Shown: positions 34,341 to 44,299 of the stretch, piece after piece
Layout of the letters: the number at the start of each line of letters is the position of its first letter
How positions within the stretch are numbered: position 1 is the first letter of the stretch
Source: Selaginella moellendorffii
Taxonomy: Eukaryota; Streptophyta; Lycopodiopsida; Selaginellales; Selaginellaceae
Direction of reading: 5' to 3'
NCBI RefSeq assembly: GCF_000143415.4
Contig: NW_003314282.1
Location: forward strand, 1,480,100-1,544,099
DNA length: 64,000 nucleotides
Notes under the pieces: generated by a model
The model's database searches: none
What the model was told of the DNA's origin: nothing
What the model saw: only the letters and a program-made list of their open reading frames with translations
Position numbers and translations under genes: made by a program

Positions 34341-34689
34341 ACTGATCACCACAACAAGATCTTACAATGCTTTATGCTTTCTTGTACATGAATCAAATCT
34401 AATTGCACACTTTGAATAAAGTGTTTGTGCAGATGGCATGCCCCTGCAGTGATGTCAATATTATAATGCACACAATCATATTTCAATTGGTAATAATAAG
34501 CAATCGTATTCATAATAATTTTGTGTGCAATTGAAAACAAATAAAATATTTGAACATGAGTAAATAAAAGATGCACTTATGATCATACCTTGCCTTTTGC
34601 CTTTCTTTTTCCTTTTAATAATGTCTATTTCAGTTCAATTTATTGAGTTTAATATTTATTTTAAAGAATTAAGTTAGAGGAAATCTCAC

Positions 34690-35076
34690 CTGAGTGTTTA
34701 TTAGCTCGTTGCCGTTGCTAATGCCCCGAACACGTCCCCGAATGGGACTGCCTCCTGGAACTCCACAAACAACGATTGATCGATCGCCGGAGCGTTGGTA
34801 GGATTTTTGGATCTCGATCCCAGTCGCAGGCGTGAAGAGCAATGGGAGGATTGAAGAACAAGCTTGGAGCTCCAAATCCTTATCATTGTTTAGCTTTGGT
34901 TTGCGCGCACCACTCCCGTTTTTAAGGGGGCGTCCACACAGTAAACGAGAAACGAAGAGGAATTTCCAAGGAGTATGCTTGAAAATATAATTATAAAGGC
35001 GCTTCCCTAGTGGCAACACCAACGATCTCGTGGAGAGCTTTGCAAAATATTTTGCTAAGCCAAGAAAGCATGATTG
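34690..35076 (+). promoter_or_regulatory. Upstream region of the intact PPR gene
   Basis: The first 240 bases are duplicated at 29890-30120. The rest leads directly to the ATG at 35077. It probably holds the promoter and leader. No clear TATA box was assigned. Confidence 0.45.
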
Positions 35077-37389
35077 ATGAGTGCGGTTCTTGGACAGCAC
35101 CGTCAATGCCGAGCCTCGCCGGACGACATCTCTCCGGCTGCTCCTCACAGAACGCGAGCCTCGATCCAGGCACTCGCGGCGCTGCTGCGGCAATGCAGGG
35201 ATCTGCGCGAGGGCATCACGATCCACGCGCGGCTGCGAGACTCTGGTCAGGATTCGGGCACGCTGCTCGGGAATCTCCTCTTGCAGATGTATGGCAGGTG
35301 CCGGAGCGCGCCGCTGGCCCGCGCTGCCTTTGATCACATCGCCGCCAAGAACATTTATAGCTGGACGATGATGATCTCGGCATATGCCCAGAATGGGCAT
35401 CCTTGGGAGGCTCTCCAGATCTTCCATGCAATGGATCTGGAGGGGGTCTTGCCGGATGAGTTCGTCTTCTCGGCGGTTCTTGGTGCGTGCTGCAAGGCGG
35501 GCGCTCTTGGACAGGGGCGAGCGATTCACCAGCGCATCTCTAGGCTGGGATTACATTGCGATGTGGTGATCCAGAACTCGCTAGTGATCATGTACGCGAA
35601 ATCTGGAAGTTTGGGCGAAGCTTGTCAGGTATTTGATTCCATGGCCGTGAAAGATGTAATCTCGTGGAACTCAATGCTAGCAGCATTTGCCAAGAGAGGG
35701 CATTATGAAACTGGGCTTGAGCTCTTTGGGAAGATCGACGTCGAGCCTGACCTCGCCACCTTTGTGATTGTTTTGGGATTGTGCTGTTCTCCTTTTGGCG
35801 ATAGTGGGTTTTTTCTTGTACAAGGCCGACTTATACATCAGCAAATCGTTTCCCGGCAGCTCGAATCCGACTTGGTTCTCCAAAACGCTCTGCTAAACAT
35901 GTATGCGAAGAGAGGCAGCATTACGGAAGCTAGAGATGTTTTCAACAGGATGAGCAGAAGAGATCACGTCAGCTGGAACGCTATGATTGCAGCAAATGCC
36001 CACACTGGTGATTTTCTCGAAGCTTTTAAGCTCCTGAGGAGGATGGAACTCGATGGAGTCAAGCCTGATGATTTTACATTTTCCACCATTCTCCTCGCTT
36101 GTGCGAGCTCCTCTGGCATCCGGTTTGGGAAGGAGATTCTTTCGCGAGCGCTCCAGTGTGGTACAAGCGACCAAGTCGTGCAAACAGCGGCACTTAACAT
36201 GTATGCGAAAGGTGGCAGCCTTGAAGAAGCTAGAGCTTTGTTTGAGGAGATGGAGCACCGGGATACAGTGTCTTGGAGTGCCATGATTTCGGCCCATGCC
36301 CAGTTTGGGCATAGCCGGGAAGCTCTCCAGCTCTACAGGAATATGTGCCTTGAGGGAGCCCAGCCGGATAGCTTCACTTTCTCGAGCGTTATCGAGGCAT
36401 GCTCGGAGCTGCGAGACTTGGAGAGTGGCAAGTCTATCCACGCTCGAGTTGCTTCCACTGGGATGGTCGAGCGTGATCTCGTCGTTGGGACATCTCTGGT
36501 GGATCTCTACGCCAAGTGTGGGGAGCTCGAGCCTGCTAAATCCATCTTCGATGCAATGCAAAGGAGGAACACGGTTACATGGAACGCGATGCTCGCCGGG
36601 TATGCCCAACACGGGTATAACACACAAGCGCTCGAGCTGTACGAGCTTCTTCTTTCGAAAGGCACTGAAAAGCCGGATAGCTACACTTGCGCTACTATTC
36701 TAAGCGTTTGTGCCAACATGGTTTCAGTGAAAGATGGCAGGGAGATCCACGCCCAGCTCGCTGACCAAGATTTCGTGGTGGCCACCGCGCTCATGGACAT
36801 GTATGCCAAGTGCGGGAGCTTCAACGAGGCAGCAGCGGTGTTTTGGAAGCTCAAGCACAAGGATTCAATCTCCTGGAATGCGATGCTTGCGACTTATGCA
36901 CATTTCGGTCAGACCAACGAGGCGATCCATCACTTGCGGCTCATTTTCCTGGAAGGCATAGCTCCTAACGAGCTCAGCTTCAACACCATCCTTCACGCAT
37001 GCAGCCACAGAGGGCTGCTCAAGCCTGGCTACGAGTTCTTCGTGTCGATGAGCGGCGACCATGGGATCTTTCCAAACGCGGACAACTTTCATTGCATGAC
37101 GGATTTGTTGGCTCGCTCAGGGCAACTGAGAGAGGCTGAGGATCTCATCAACGCTATGCCTTTTGAGCCGCAAGCTCTTGCTTGGACGACGCTACTCTCG
37201 GCTTGTAGCCAGCAAAGTGATGCGAAAGGAGCTGATGATCGAGCTGCTGGACAGATTATTGATATGCGACACCATGACGCGCACTGCTATGAATCAGCTC
37301 CTTACATTCTACTCTCCTCCACAAAGCTTTCGAATGTAGGAGAGACTACGTCTCAAGAAATAATCAGTAGCAAAGCTAAAAAGGAATAA
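35077..37389 (+). CDS. PLS-class pentatricopeptide repeat protein (intact array copy)
   Basis: An intronless frame of 770 residues from ATG 35077. About 20 PPR motifs in P-L-S order span residues about 25-720: S motifs such as LLLQMYGRCRSAPLARAAFD and VDLYAKCGELEPAKSIFDA, P motifs such as WNAMLAGYAQHGYNTQALEL, and the L2/S2 pair FNTILHACSHRGL / HCMTDLLARSGQ. One L motif carries an insert (VLGLCCSPFGDSGFFLVQGR). An E1-like block (LAWTTLLSACSQQSDAKG) is followed by a lysine-rich tail; there is no E+ or DYW domain. It is the only intact member among five related copies or part-copies in this window (14129, 25056/26566 and 30212/31845 being the decayed ones). Predicted role is organellar RNA binding. 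Confidence 0.94.
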   Translation: MSAVLGQHRQCRASPDDISPAAPHRTRASIQALAALLRQCRDLREGITIHARLRDSGQDSGTLLGNLLLQMYGRCRSAPLARAAFDHIAAKNIYSWTMMISAYAQNGHPWEALQIFHAMDLEGVLPDEFVFSAVLGACCKAGALGQGRAIHQRISRLGLHCDVVIQNSLVIMYAKSGSLGEACQVFDSMAVKDVISWNSMLAAFAKRGHYETGLELFGKIDVEPDLATFVIVLGLCCSPFGDSGFFLVQGRLIHQQIVSRQLESDLVLQNALLNMYAKRGSITEARDVFNRMSRRDHVSWNAMIAANAHTGDFLEAFKLLRRMELDGVKPDDFTFSTILLACASSSGIRFGKEILSRALQCGTSDQVVQTAALNMYAKGGSLEEARALFEEMEHRDTVSWSAMISAHAQFGHSREALQLYRNMCLEGAQPDSFTFSSVIEACSELRDLESGKSIHARVASTGMVERDLVVGTSLVDLYAKCGELEPAKSIFDAMQRRNTVTWNAMLAGYAQHGYNTQALELYELLLSKGTEKPDSYTCATILSVCANMVSVKDGREIHAQLADQDFVVATALMDMYAKCGSFNEAAAVFWKLKHKDSISWNAMLATYAHFGQTNEAIHHLRLIFLEGIAPNELSFNTILHACSHRGLLKPGYEFFVSMSGDHGIFPNADNFHCMTDLLARSGQLREAEDLINAMPFEPQALAWTTLLSACSQQSDAKGADDRAAGQIIDMRHHDAHCYESAPYILLSSTKLSNVGETTSQEIISSKAKKE

Positions 37390-37479
37390 AGTGGAGCCGG
37401 CACCTTGTCTGTAACATACGACGTGGCTAGCTTCTTGGAGGTGACGGCGTAAGTCTCTTCATCCTCGAGTGTTATGTGA

Positions 37480-37990
37480 TCTCTCACCATCTGAGAGCCA
37501 CAACACTGTATCGCACTCTTAAGCTTGCCATGATGCATGCCTGTCTTGGATCCCCACTCTCGTCTACCTCTGCTTTTTGATGCTTGAACACCTGATCGTT
37601 GAGCGTGTCCGGAGACCAAGTCAGGATGAAAAGCTTAATCACATAATCTCCCTTCATGAAAAAGTGACCGTGATTCTGCAGGTACGATCTTGCAAGGCTC
37701 CAGTGACCTTCATCGATCTCCCAGTCCACCAGGTACCACACCGTGCCTTCCTCTTCGGCCTTCTTGCCGTTCTTAGAACCTGTTGGATTCTCTGAACTTG
37801 AGAAGGCTTCTTCGGGAGGAGCTCCCACAGGAGCACGAAGACAAACCTGACTTGCCAATCCCTGGCATGCCCAGCGCAACCACGGAAGCTACCTCTGACG
37901 TCTGTGCATAGCAACTCCTCACCTACACCAGCGGCTCGTGCCTTCTTGAGTATCGCAGACACTGCAGAAACTTATGCCTGGACTTGTCGA
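37480..37990 (-). pseudogene. Crinkler-like P-loop ATPase fragment, frameshifted
   Basis: On the minus strand, one frame reads VVALGMPGIGKSG (Walker A GxxxxGKS) at about 37877-37843. The following base context switches frame to RFVFVLLWELLPKK. A third piece reads GTVWYLVDWEIDEGHWSLAR and later KLFILTWSPDTLND, all in the order seen in Crinkler/RHS-type proteins of oomycetes, fungi and Selaginella (P-loop plus LLW, TWYLVD, then a W-S block), as I recall them. Several frame changes make it non-functional. It begins within about 100 bases of the PPR gene's 3' end, on the opposite strand. Confidence 0.5.
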
Positions 37991-40745
37991 GTAGCGGCAT
38001 CTTTGAGAAGGCTCCCAGCTGCCCATAGCGGGTGTCAGCGATCACTCGCTCTCATTGCAGACTTTGCGACCAAGCCAGAATAGCCAACATTAAAAATTTG
38101 TTAATTAAGCTACAAGTCTGAAACAACAACTAGAAGAATGTGCTCCTTTACGTGAAAATTTAGATGCATGTAAAGGGCTGAGTTGAAGGCTGATGAACAC
38201 CAAATGAAAGTTGGTGCCTCCATTTTTGCTCGTAAGTAAAATGGTTTTCTAGATTGTTATCTTTGGCCTGAAAGACGTGGTATTGATTATCAAGATTCCC
38301 TTGTTTAGATAAGTTCCTCAGGCTATAATGTTGAGTAGCAGTTATTGTTGTAAGGGAATCTTGCATACATGGAACAATTTCCACTTAATTCTGAGCTGGT
38401 TGAGTGATGTTGGGAGGAGCCACGATGGGAGAAGCTTGGACTGAAGTCATGCCAAGCTTTGTGTCTTGGAGCATGGTCATTGTCAAGTTGATTCCTTGAT
38501 GAACTTGTTGTGGAGGTAGCTCGCAATGTCATGTTTTCCGCTACAAGTTGTTATAGAGAATTGCAATTTGCTTCACCAGTAGAGGTTGTTGACTTCTGCA
38601 TCTCCAAGCCTGAGGATAAAAAACTTGAGCTGCCACTTTGCTTCATCAATCACATTGTTCATTTGTAGAGAGTTGCTGTTGTTGTAGTTGTTGAGGACTT
38701 TGATGCATTTTGGTGAAACCCCCTTCGTGCATGGGATCAATGTCATTTGCTCTCCACCAGTGGAAAGCTTGAAAGCCTACACAAAATATTTAGCATGCAT
38801 GACAGACTCATATTTGCTGGTGTATACAAAGTCTTCTTTGTATGTTAAGAGAAGATTCTTGGTGATGTTGAGATTGTATGGGTTCTCTATAATCTTTGAA
38901 AATTCATAAAATCTTTTTTTTTTATATAGCCACTTGTCAAACTCTTCAGTCCTTTTAAGTTGGATTGCACAGCAAGAATAGACTCATTTTGATCATGTTG
39001 AGGACTTTAGGATTGAAGTTGAACTCCTTGGTAATGCCACATGCTTGCATGCTCCATTTCCCTATTCTTTTTTTTTAATCTCAATGCACTATGCCATAGC
39101 CAAAGATGCCAAAGCTATGGTTTTTGCCCTTGCCCCAAATTTAACTAAGTTGAGTGATCTGGGTTCAAATCTCTAACTTTGAATTTTCTTTTTGTTATTA
39201 TTGTCTTTTTGATAGAGCATATTTTCTCTTGATCTTGTGTGCAATTGATGAGTCTTGGTAGATTGTTGTGTCTCTTAGTTTTGTTTTCAGTCTTCATGTC
39301 TTTTCTTGATTTCATAAATTTGAAGTTTGAGATTTTACTTTAAATTGAATTCTCAAACTTGATTTTTGAGAATCTTCTTGAAATTGTGTCTAGAACTTAC
39401 AATTCTTTTATGAGTTGAGTTATTAAGTTTGACTCTTAAGATTTTTTTTTCTATTGGAATCTTGATTTTGATTCTTGTTTGTTTTATTTGTGTCAAAATT
39501 TTGAGCTTTGTATTTTAAGTTTTGGATTGTTGAGCTTTATACTCATGATTCTCTTCAATATTGGATTCTTAAGTTTTAAGGTTGTAATTCTTGAGTGGTA
39601 GGGTTTTAAAGTTATAATTTTAACTTTTTCTTAGATTGTTGACAAGATTGATATCAATTGATTGGTATTTCTTAAGCTTTTTAAAGTTAATAGTTTAGAG
39701 ATATTTGTTGTTGAATATTGCAATTACTACTATTTTTGGATTTTTGAATTGTTGGATGAAGAATTGGTCTTTCCTATCTTGATTTCATCTTTGAGCCAAT
39801 TTTCTTTATGTTTACTCGAAATTATAAAATTTGATTTAAGTTTTTTTTTTTTTATTGTAGTTAGTTTTTCTTTTAGCTTGAATGGCTTCAAGCGTCCAGA
39901 TTACTTGTAGTTATTCTTTATTGAGCTTCTCTAGTATAGTTAATTTTTTCTTGACTGATTCTCTTTGGTTGATCTCATAGTGTACTGCCATTTGTGTAAG
40001 CAATTTTGGTATGTTTATAGAGTGTTATGGATACAATTGTCTGAGTCTTTTTCATTTATCTTCATGATCTTCTTAAATATATTCTTGAGGGTTTTATTTG
40101 TAAATCTAGCTTGACAATTTCCCTGAGGTTGTGAGGTCATGATCCTCTAGAGCTAGAGAAACTATTCATAAAGGAGTAGAATTGGTGTCTCACCATCTTA
40201 TCCACGATTGCTTCCATAAAAAGTGTAAGAAAGTGATCCTTTACTTTGTGGTAACCTTGTTTAAATTCTTGAAGTCTATAGAGTTAAAGCTTGCTATTTG
40301 CTTTTCTTGTAAAGACTAGGTTTAAGACCCACTTAGAATGCTCTAAAGGACAAATAGAAGTTATAACCCCTCTCAAATGACTCCAGCTGAGTGCATCAAT
40401 TGTTGAAGGACTTGATATTGATGAACCTCATAAGCCCCTTAGTTGATATGATTCTTTATTAATCGATGAAGAATTGCCTCCCTACCAAGGCTTTCAGCAT
40501 GTCTATTGCATAAGTGAAAGGAGTAACCATGCTGATCTAGCAACTACATTTATTGCTAGATGTGCATGAATTTAGTGCACTATAAAGACCTTTGAAAAAC
40601 CCATTTTTTATTATCTTTATTATTACAATTAGTATCTAACAATTATTGTGATTTAATGGGTATCTTCCTATCTTCTAGTGATGTGGATTTGTAAATAGTT
40701 GACTTACTAAGTGAATAAATTCATTATATGCAAAATGTTAATATA
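37991..40745. other. Intergenic region, low complexity T-rich after 39 kb
   Basis: A minus-strand coding-like stretch (about 38540-38160, reading NHFTYEQKWRHQLSFG near its end) has no known domain. From 39100 on the DNA is T-rich and simple, with no supported gene. Confidence 0.45.
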
Positions 40746-41318
40746 TGTAAGCATTCAAAGGGAACAACTCGAAAGATGATCCATAAATATTTAAATATAG
40801 AGAGAAAGGGCCCATGAATAAGACTGCACCCTTTTTCTCAATCGGTTAAAAGTCTTGGGATATACTTAGGGTTAAATGTTTTTGGGTTTAAATAGTACTG
40901 AGTTGAGTGACCTCTCGGAAAATTTAAATTCAAAAACTTACAATTGGTATAAGAGGGGTCTCAAGTCTGACTTTGTTGGTTAGCTAGGGGAATCACGCCA
41001 CATATTAATTGACACTTAGTAAGTCTAGTGTGCTTTGGCTGGGCTTGACCTGAGGGGTAGGGTGTCAATGGGGCTCTTAACTTTTATTTACGAGGGCATG
41101 AATTTGTAGAAAAGCGTGGTGAATTGTAAGTAACCAAAAAGAACGATTTAAAAGATAATTTATAGAGGTTCAAATATAAAGAGAAAGGGCCCATGAATAA
41201 AAATACACCCCCTTTTCCAATTGATTAAGGTTTTGGGATACTTGGGGTTAAGTGTATTTAGATTTAAATAGTATTGAGCTGGGTGACCTCCCAAGAAGTA
41301 AAAATTTAAGAGTTTATA
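40746..41318 (+). mobile_element. Complete Cassandra-like TRIM retrotransposon with 5S-like LTRs
   Basis: The 5' LTR 40746-40942 begins TGTAAGCA and ends CTTACA. The 3' LTR 41125-41318 begins TGTAAGTA and ends TTTATA. The core is 182 bases, with a primer binding site TGGTATAAGAGG at 40945-40956 (tRNA-Met type) and a purine-rich tract before the 3' LTR. Each LTR contains a block (about 40869-40920 and 41246-41297) with GGTTAA, AATAGTA and GTGACCTC in the order and spacing of the plant 5S rRNA internal promoter. Flanks atata/atatg resemble a worn 5-base target duplication. No protein is encoded. Confidence 0.87.
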
Positions 41319-42160
41319 ATATGTTCTTATAAGGACACAATTATTCAATACTTTAGATAAATTTTCTATCTTAAATTCCTTTCTACTCAATCAAGAAAGA
41401 ATATCTATATTCTTAATTGTGAGCTTCTCAGAAGTTTTATAATAATCTAATGCAAGGAGAGAGTTCCACTTGAAGTTTAATCAAGAGCCTCCAATTGTTT
41501 TAGAGTATTTTTAGAGAAAGTTTTCTTTGTAAAACATTCAAATTGAGGCCTAGTTCTATTTATGTTAAGTATGTATATTGCAATATGATAAATCTAGTAG
41601 AAAAATCTATCTTCCTTGATAGTGGTGTGGGAGGGATTCAATGGATTTTGATAGATGTACTAATCATGAGATTCTTGTCACAGAATCTCCAAAATGTTTC
41701 AATGAGGGTGCTTTAATTTCTTAGTTGATTGTAAGTCAAGTGAAGGACTAAATCATTGTTGTCTCCAGCAATGAAAATAAAGAAGATCAACTTCCTTACT
41801 TAGCTTCCCAAACCAAGAGGTGTAGTCCTAATGGATTTGTCTTTGAAGCAATGGAGACTGAATTTTGGTAATTTTATTTGCTATATTTAGATTTCTAGGA
41901 GTTTGAGTATAGGAAATATAAAGAACTTCCACCTTCTTATGATGGGAATATTTTCTTCAAATTTCCACCAACAAGCTCCCTAAGCAAGATAAAGGGCATG
42001 GAAACTCATATAGATCCATATAACTATTACAAAGTAAAGATAACCCATTTCACCTATTTTGAATGTTTAATATCTATTATTTATTGTGGTGGCTATTTGG
42101 AATATATTGCAAATAAATGCATTTCTGACCATGACAAGAACAATTACTTCTTTGAAAGGT
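41319..42160. other. AT-rich intergenic stretch
   Basis: Short frames only; nothing recognised apart from the transposon-protein remnant that starts further right. Confidence 0.5.
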
Positions 42161-42450
42161 TAGCTACCAATCCCCTAAGGTGTTAATTTAAATGTTCCTA
42201 TGAGTTTATTCATGAGTATAGGGCTTAAATGTTCCTATGGGAGTTTGTTTATATGGCAAGTAACTTCTACTAGCCAATACCCATTTATTTTCAAGATGTC
42301 AACCCTTGGTCTTGCTTCTAGTGTAAACATTATGGAACAAATGGATATGGATGGAGGTGGGGATTTTGCAAATTTTTGGATCTATTTTAACTATATAGAA
42401 CATGTTTTAGGCTGGTCAGCCATGTAAGCACATGTTTATGATCATAAGTA
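42161..42450 (+). pseudogene. Transposon-protein remnant with GW..M..HVYDHK motif, copy 2
   Basis: Reads FKMSTLGLASSVNIMEQM, GGGDFANFWIYFNYIEHVLG, WSAM, a stop, then AHVYDHK. It parallels 21591-21782. Stops make it non-functional. Confidence 0.5.
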
Positions 42451-42458
42451 AGTGGTTT

Positions 42459-42482
42459 ATTAAACCCTAAACCCTAAACCCT
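42459..42482 (+). repeat. Interstitial plant telomere-type repeats
   Basis: Three units of the CCCTAAA type (the complement of TTTAGGG) run in tandem just after the transposon-protein remnant. They are too short to be a chromosome end. Confidence 0.85.
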
Positions 42483-42645
42483 TTTCTTTTATAATATTCT
42501 CAAAGTTTTTCTTGGCAGGTTGCAATGTAACTTGACTATAACTATAACTAAATTTAAAGATTTAGGATTTTAAGTGCAATATGTAATGTCTGAGGTGGTT
42601 GAACAATGAATAGAGAAGAAACTAAATTTTTGTGGCTATATGGTG

Positions 42646-42842
42646 TTAGAGCTTTGAGTGAGATTCTCTAGATTATTTTATTATTAGAATATTTTAAGGG
42701 CGTAAGAAGATGCTAGGGCATAAGGGTATATTCTCCTTCTTCCCCATTTTTTAAGGTAGGGAATTCACACAAAAGATATACTTGAGTAGGATTTCAAAGC
42801 ATGAAAGAATGCTCTCCCATTGTTAAGAGGCTCCCCTCTCAA
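42646..42842 (+). repeat. Dispersed direct repeat, copy 1 (pair with 50167-50355)
   Basis: About 190 bases matching 50167-50355 (shared agctttgagtgagattctct and ggtagggaattcacaca-type segments). It is followed by TTTGGCGACTCCATTGAGG, which could be a primer-binding-site-like sequence. Confidence 0.75.
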
Positions 42843-44299
42843 CCTTTGGCGACTCCATTGAGGAGGATTGCTTTTTAGCCAATCCTCGGGTTTTTCTTAG
42901 GGTTTTGGAGTAAATTTTTGAGAAATCTCTTAGAAGTAAGGAAGAATGTGCTTAGTTGCAAAATTCTCACTATGCTTAGATTTTAAGGATTTCTTGAGTT
43001 TTTTTTCTTTTTAGACAAGATAAGTCAGTTTTCTTCTCATCGTGGCTCTTAGAGGAATCAATTCAAGAAATGAAGATCATGGGCTTGTAGATCTTGTCGA
43101 GATACATGGTTTAGCATAAAAAAATTCCTTGATTTGGTGCAAAAAATCAGCACATATAACTTCCATTTTCTCACAGCGTGCAAAATAATAACTTTAGAAG
43201 TTTGGAACAAGCTAGATACACTACCATTTCAATTTTTCTTAGACTCCTCTGGTAGATCTATTCATAAGCTTTCTTTAGAGGATTTTTATGCAAGTTTTAA
43301 GTTGGTTTGGAGTGATTTAGAACAATTTTTCTCTCACACTTATTTATTTCAAATATAAAGAAAGATTTTTGAGCTTTTTGCTGTTTTTTGGGAAATAATT
43401 TCAATTTTTTTCTATATGAAGCTATATAGGAGGTGAAGAGCTTCTCCCAAGCACAAGAACGTGATTTTAGGAGTTCTATACTTCAACATCTATTGTGTTT
43501 TTAAATATTTGCCATAATTGAGAAAATTGAGTATTTTTATGAAAGTTACTTTTAGAAAAGGTTTTTAGATAGTGCTATGCCTCATTTGCATTTATCCTCA
43601 TCAATTTACATACTCTAGATCACAAGTTTAAACATATTTTTTGCAAAGGTGTTTTATTGCATTGGTTGTAAGGAAGAATTTATTCTTTCTTTTCTTTTGC
43701 TAGAAGTTTTTTTTGTTTAAACAACATTTAATTGAGAGGAGGTCATTTTCACAAATTTTTTAGTATAAAGCAAGTGTTGAGGCATTTCTGGGCATTTTTT
43801 TTGTGTATTCTATAATGTGTGGTAAGTGCTTTACCTTCAGAAACAATTTACTTTTGCTTGGGGTTACCTCTAGACTTATCCGAAGACTTGGCATTTGTTG
43901 CATTTGCATATTCCATGCCTATGAACATGAGGAGTACAGGCATGTGATTGGTTCTTGGTTCTCTCTCAGCTCCCCATATACAAAGAAAGCTCTTTAGGCT
44001 TTGGCGAGAGTTGAACTCATTACTACATTGTCAGCAAGTGAGGATTTACTATCCAATGTAAATACCAAGTTAGGAGATTTATGTGGCACCTCCTTGCCTT
44101 GATTTTTCCTCAAGCTACAAATTCACCACTTCTAAAGAGGCCAAGAGACATTCCTAAAGATCCTATATCAACCAAGGATGGTATAGCAATCTCCACCACC
44201 TCTACCACCCATGCCGATAGTGCATGTGTTGTAGCATAGTCTTGAACTCCCCTTCTTTGAGCCAAGGATAGGCATTTTACTGAAGGATCACCTTGCAAC
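42843..44299. other. Intergenic repeat-rich stretch
   Basis: T-rich low-complexity DNA with small frames; nothing assigned. Confidence 0.4.

Noticed and set aside
34669-35529. Long minus-strand open frame over the PPR 5' end
   Set aside because: Antisense shadow of the PPR gene and its upstream region; composition and motifs favour the plus strand.
37353-37880. ADF/cofilin-like gene on the minus strand (because of LFILTWSPDT)
   Set aside because: No other cofilin motif is present, and the P-loop upstream fits a Crinkler-like fragment better.
42459-42482. Chromosome end
   Set aside because: Only three telomere-type units with normal intergenic DNA on both sides.
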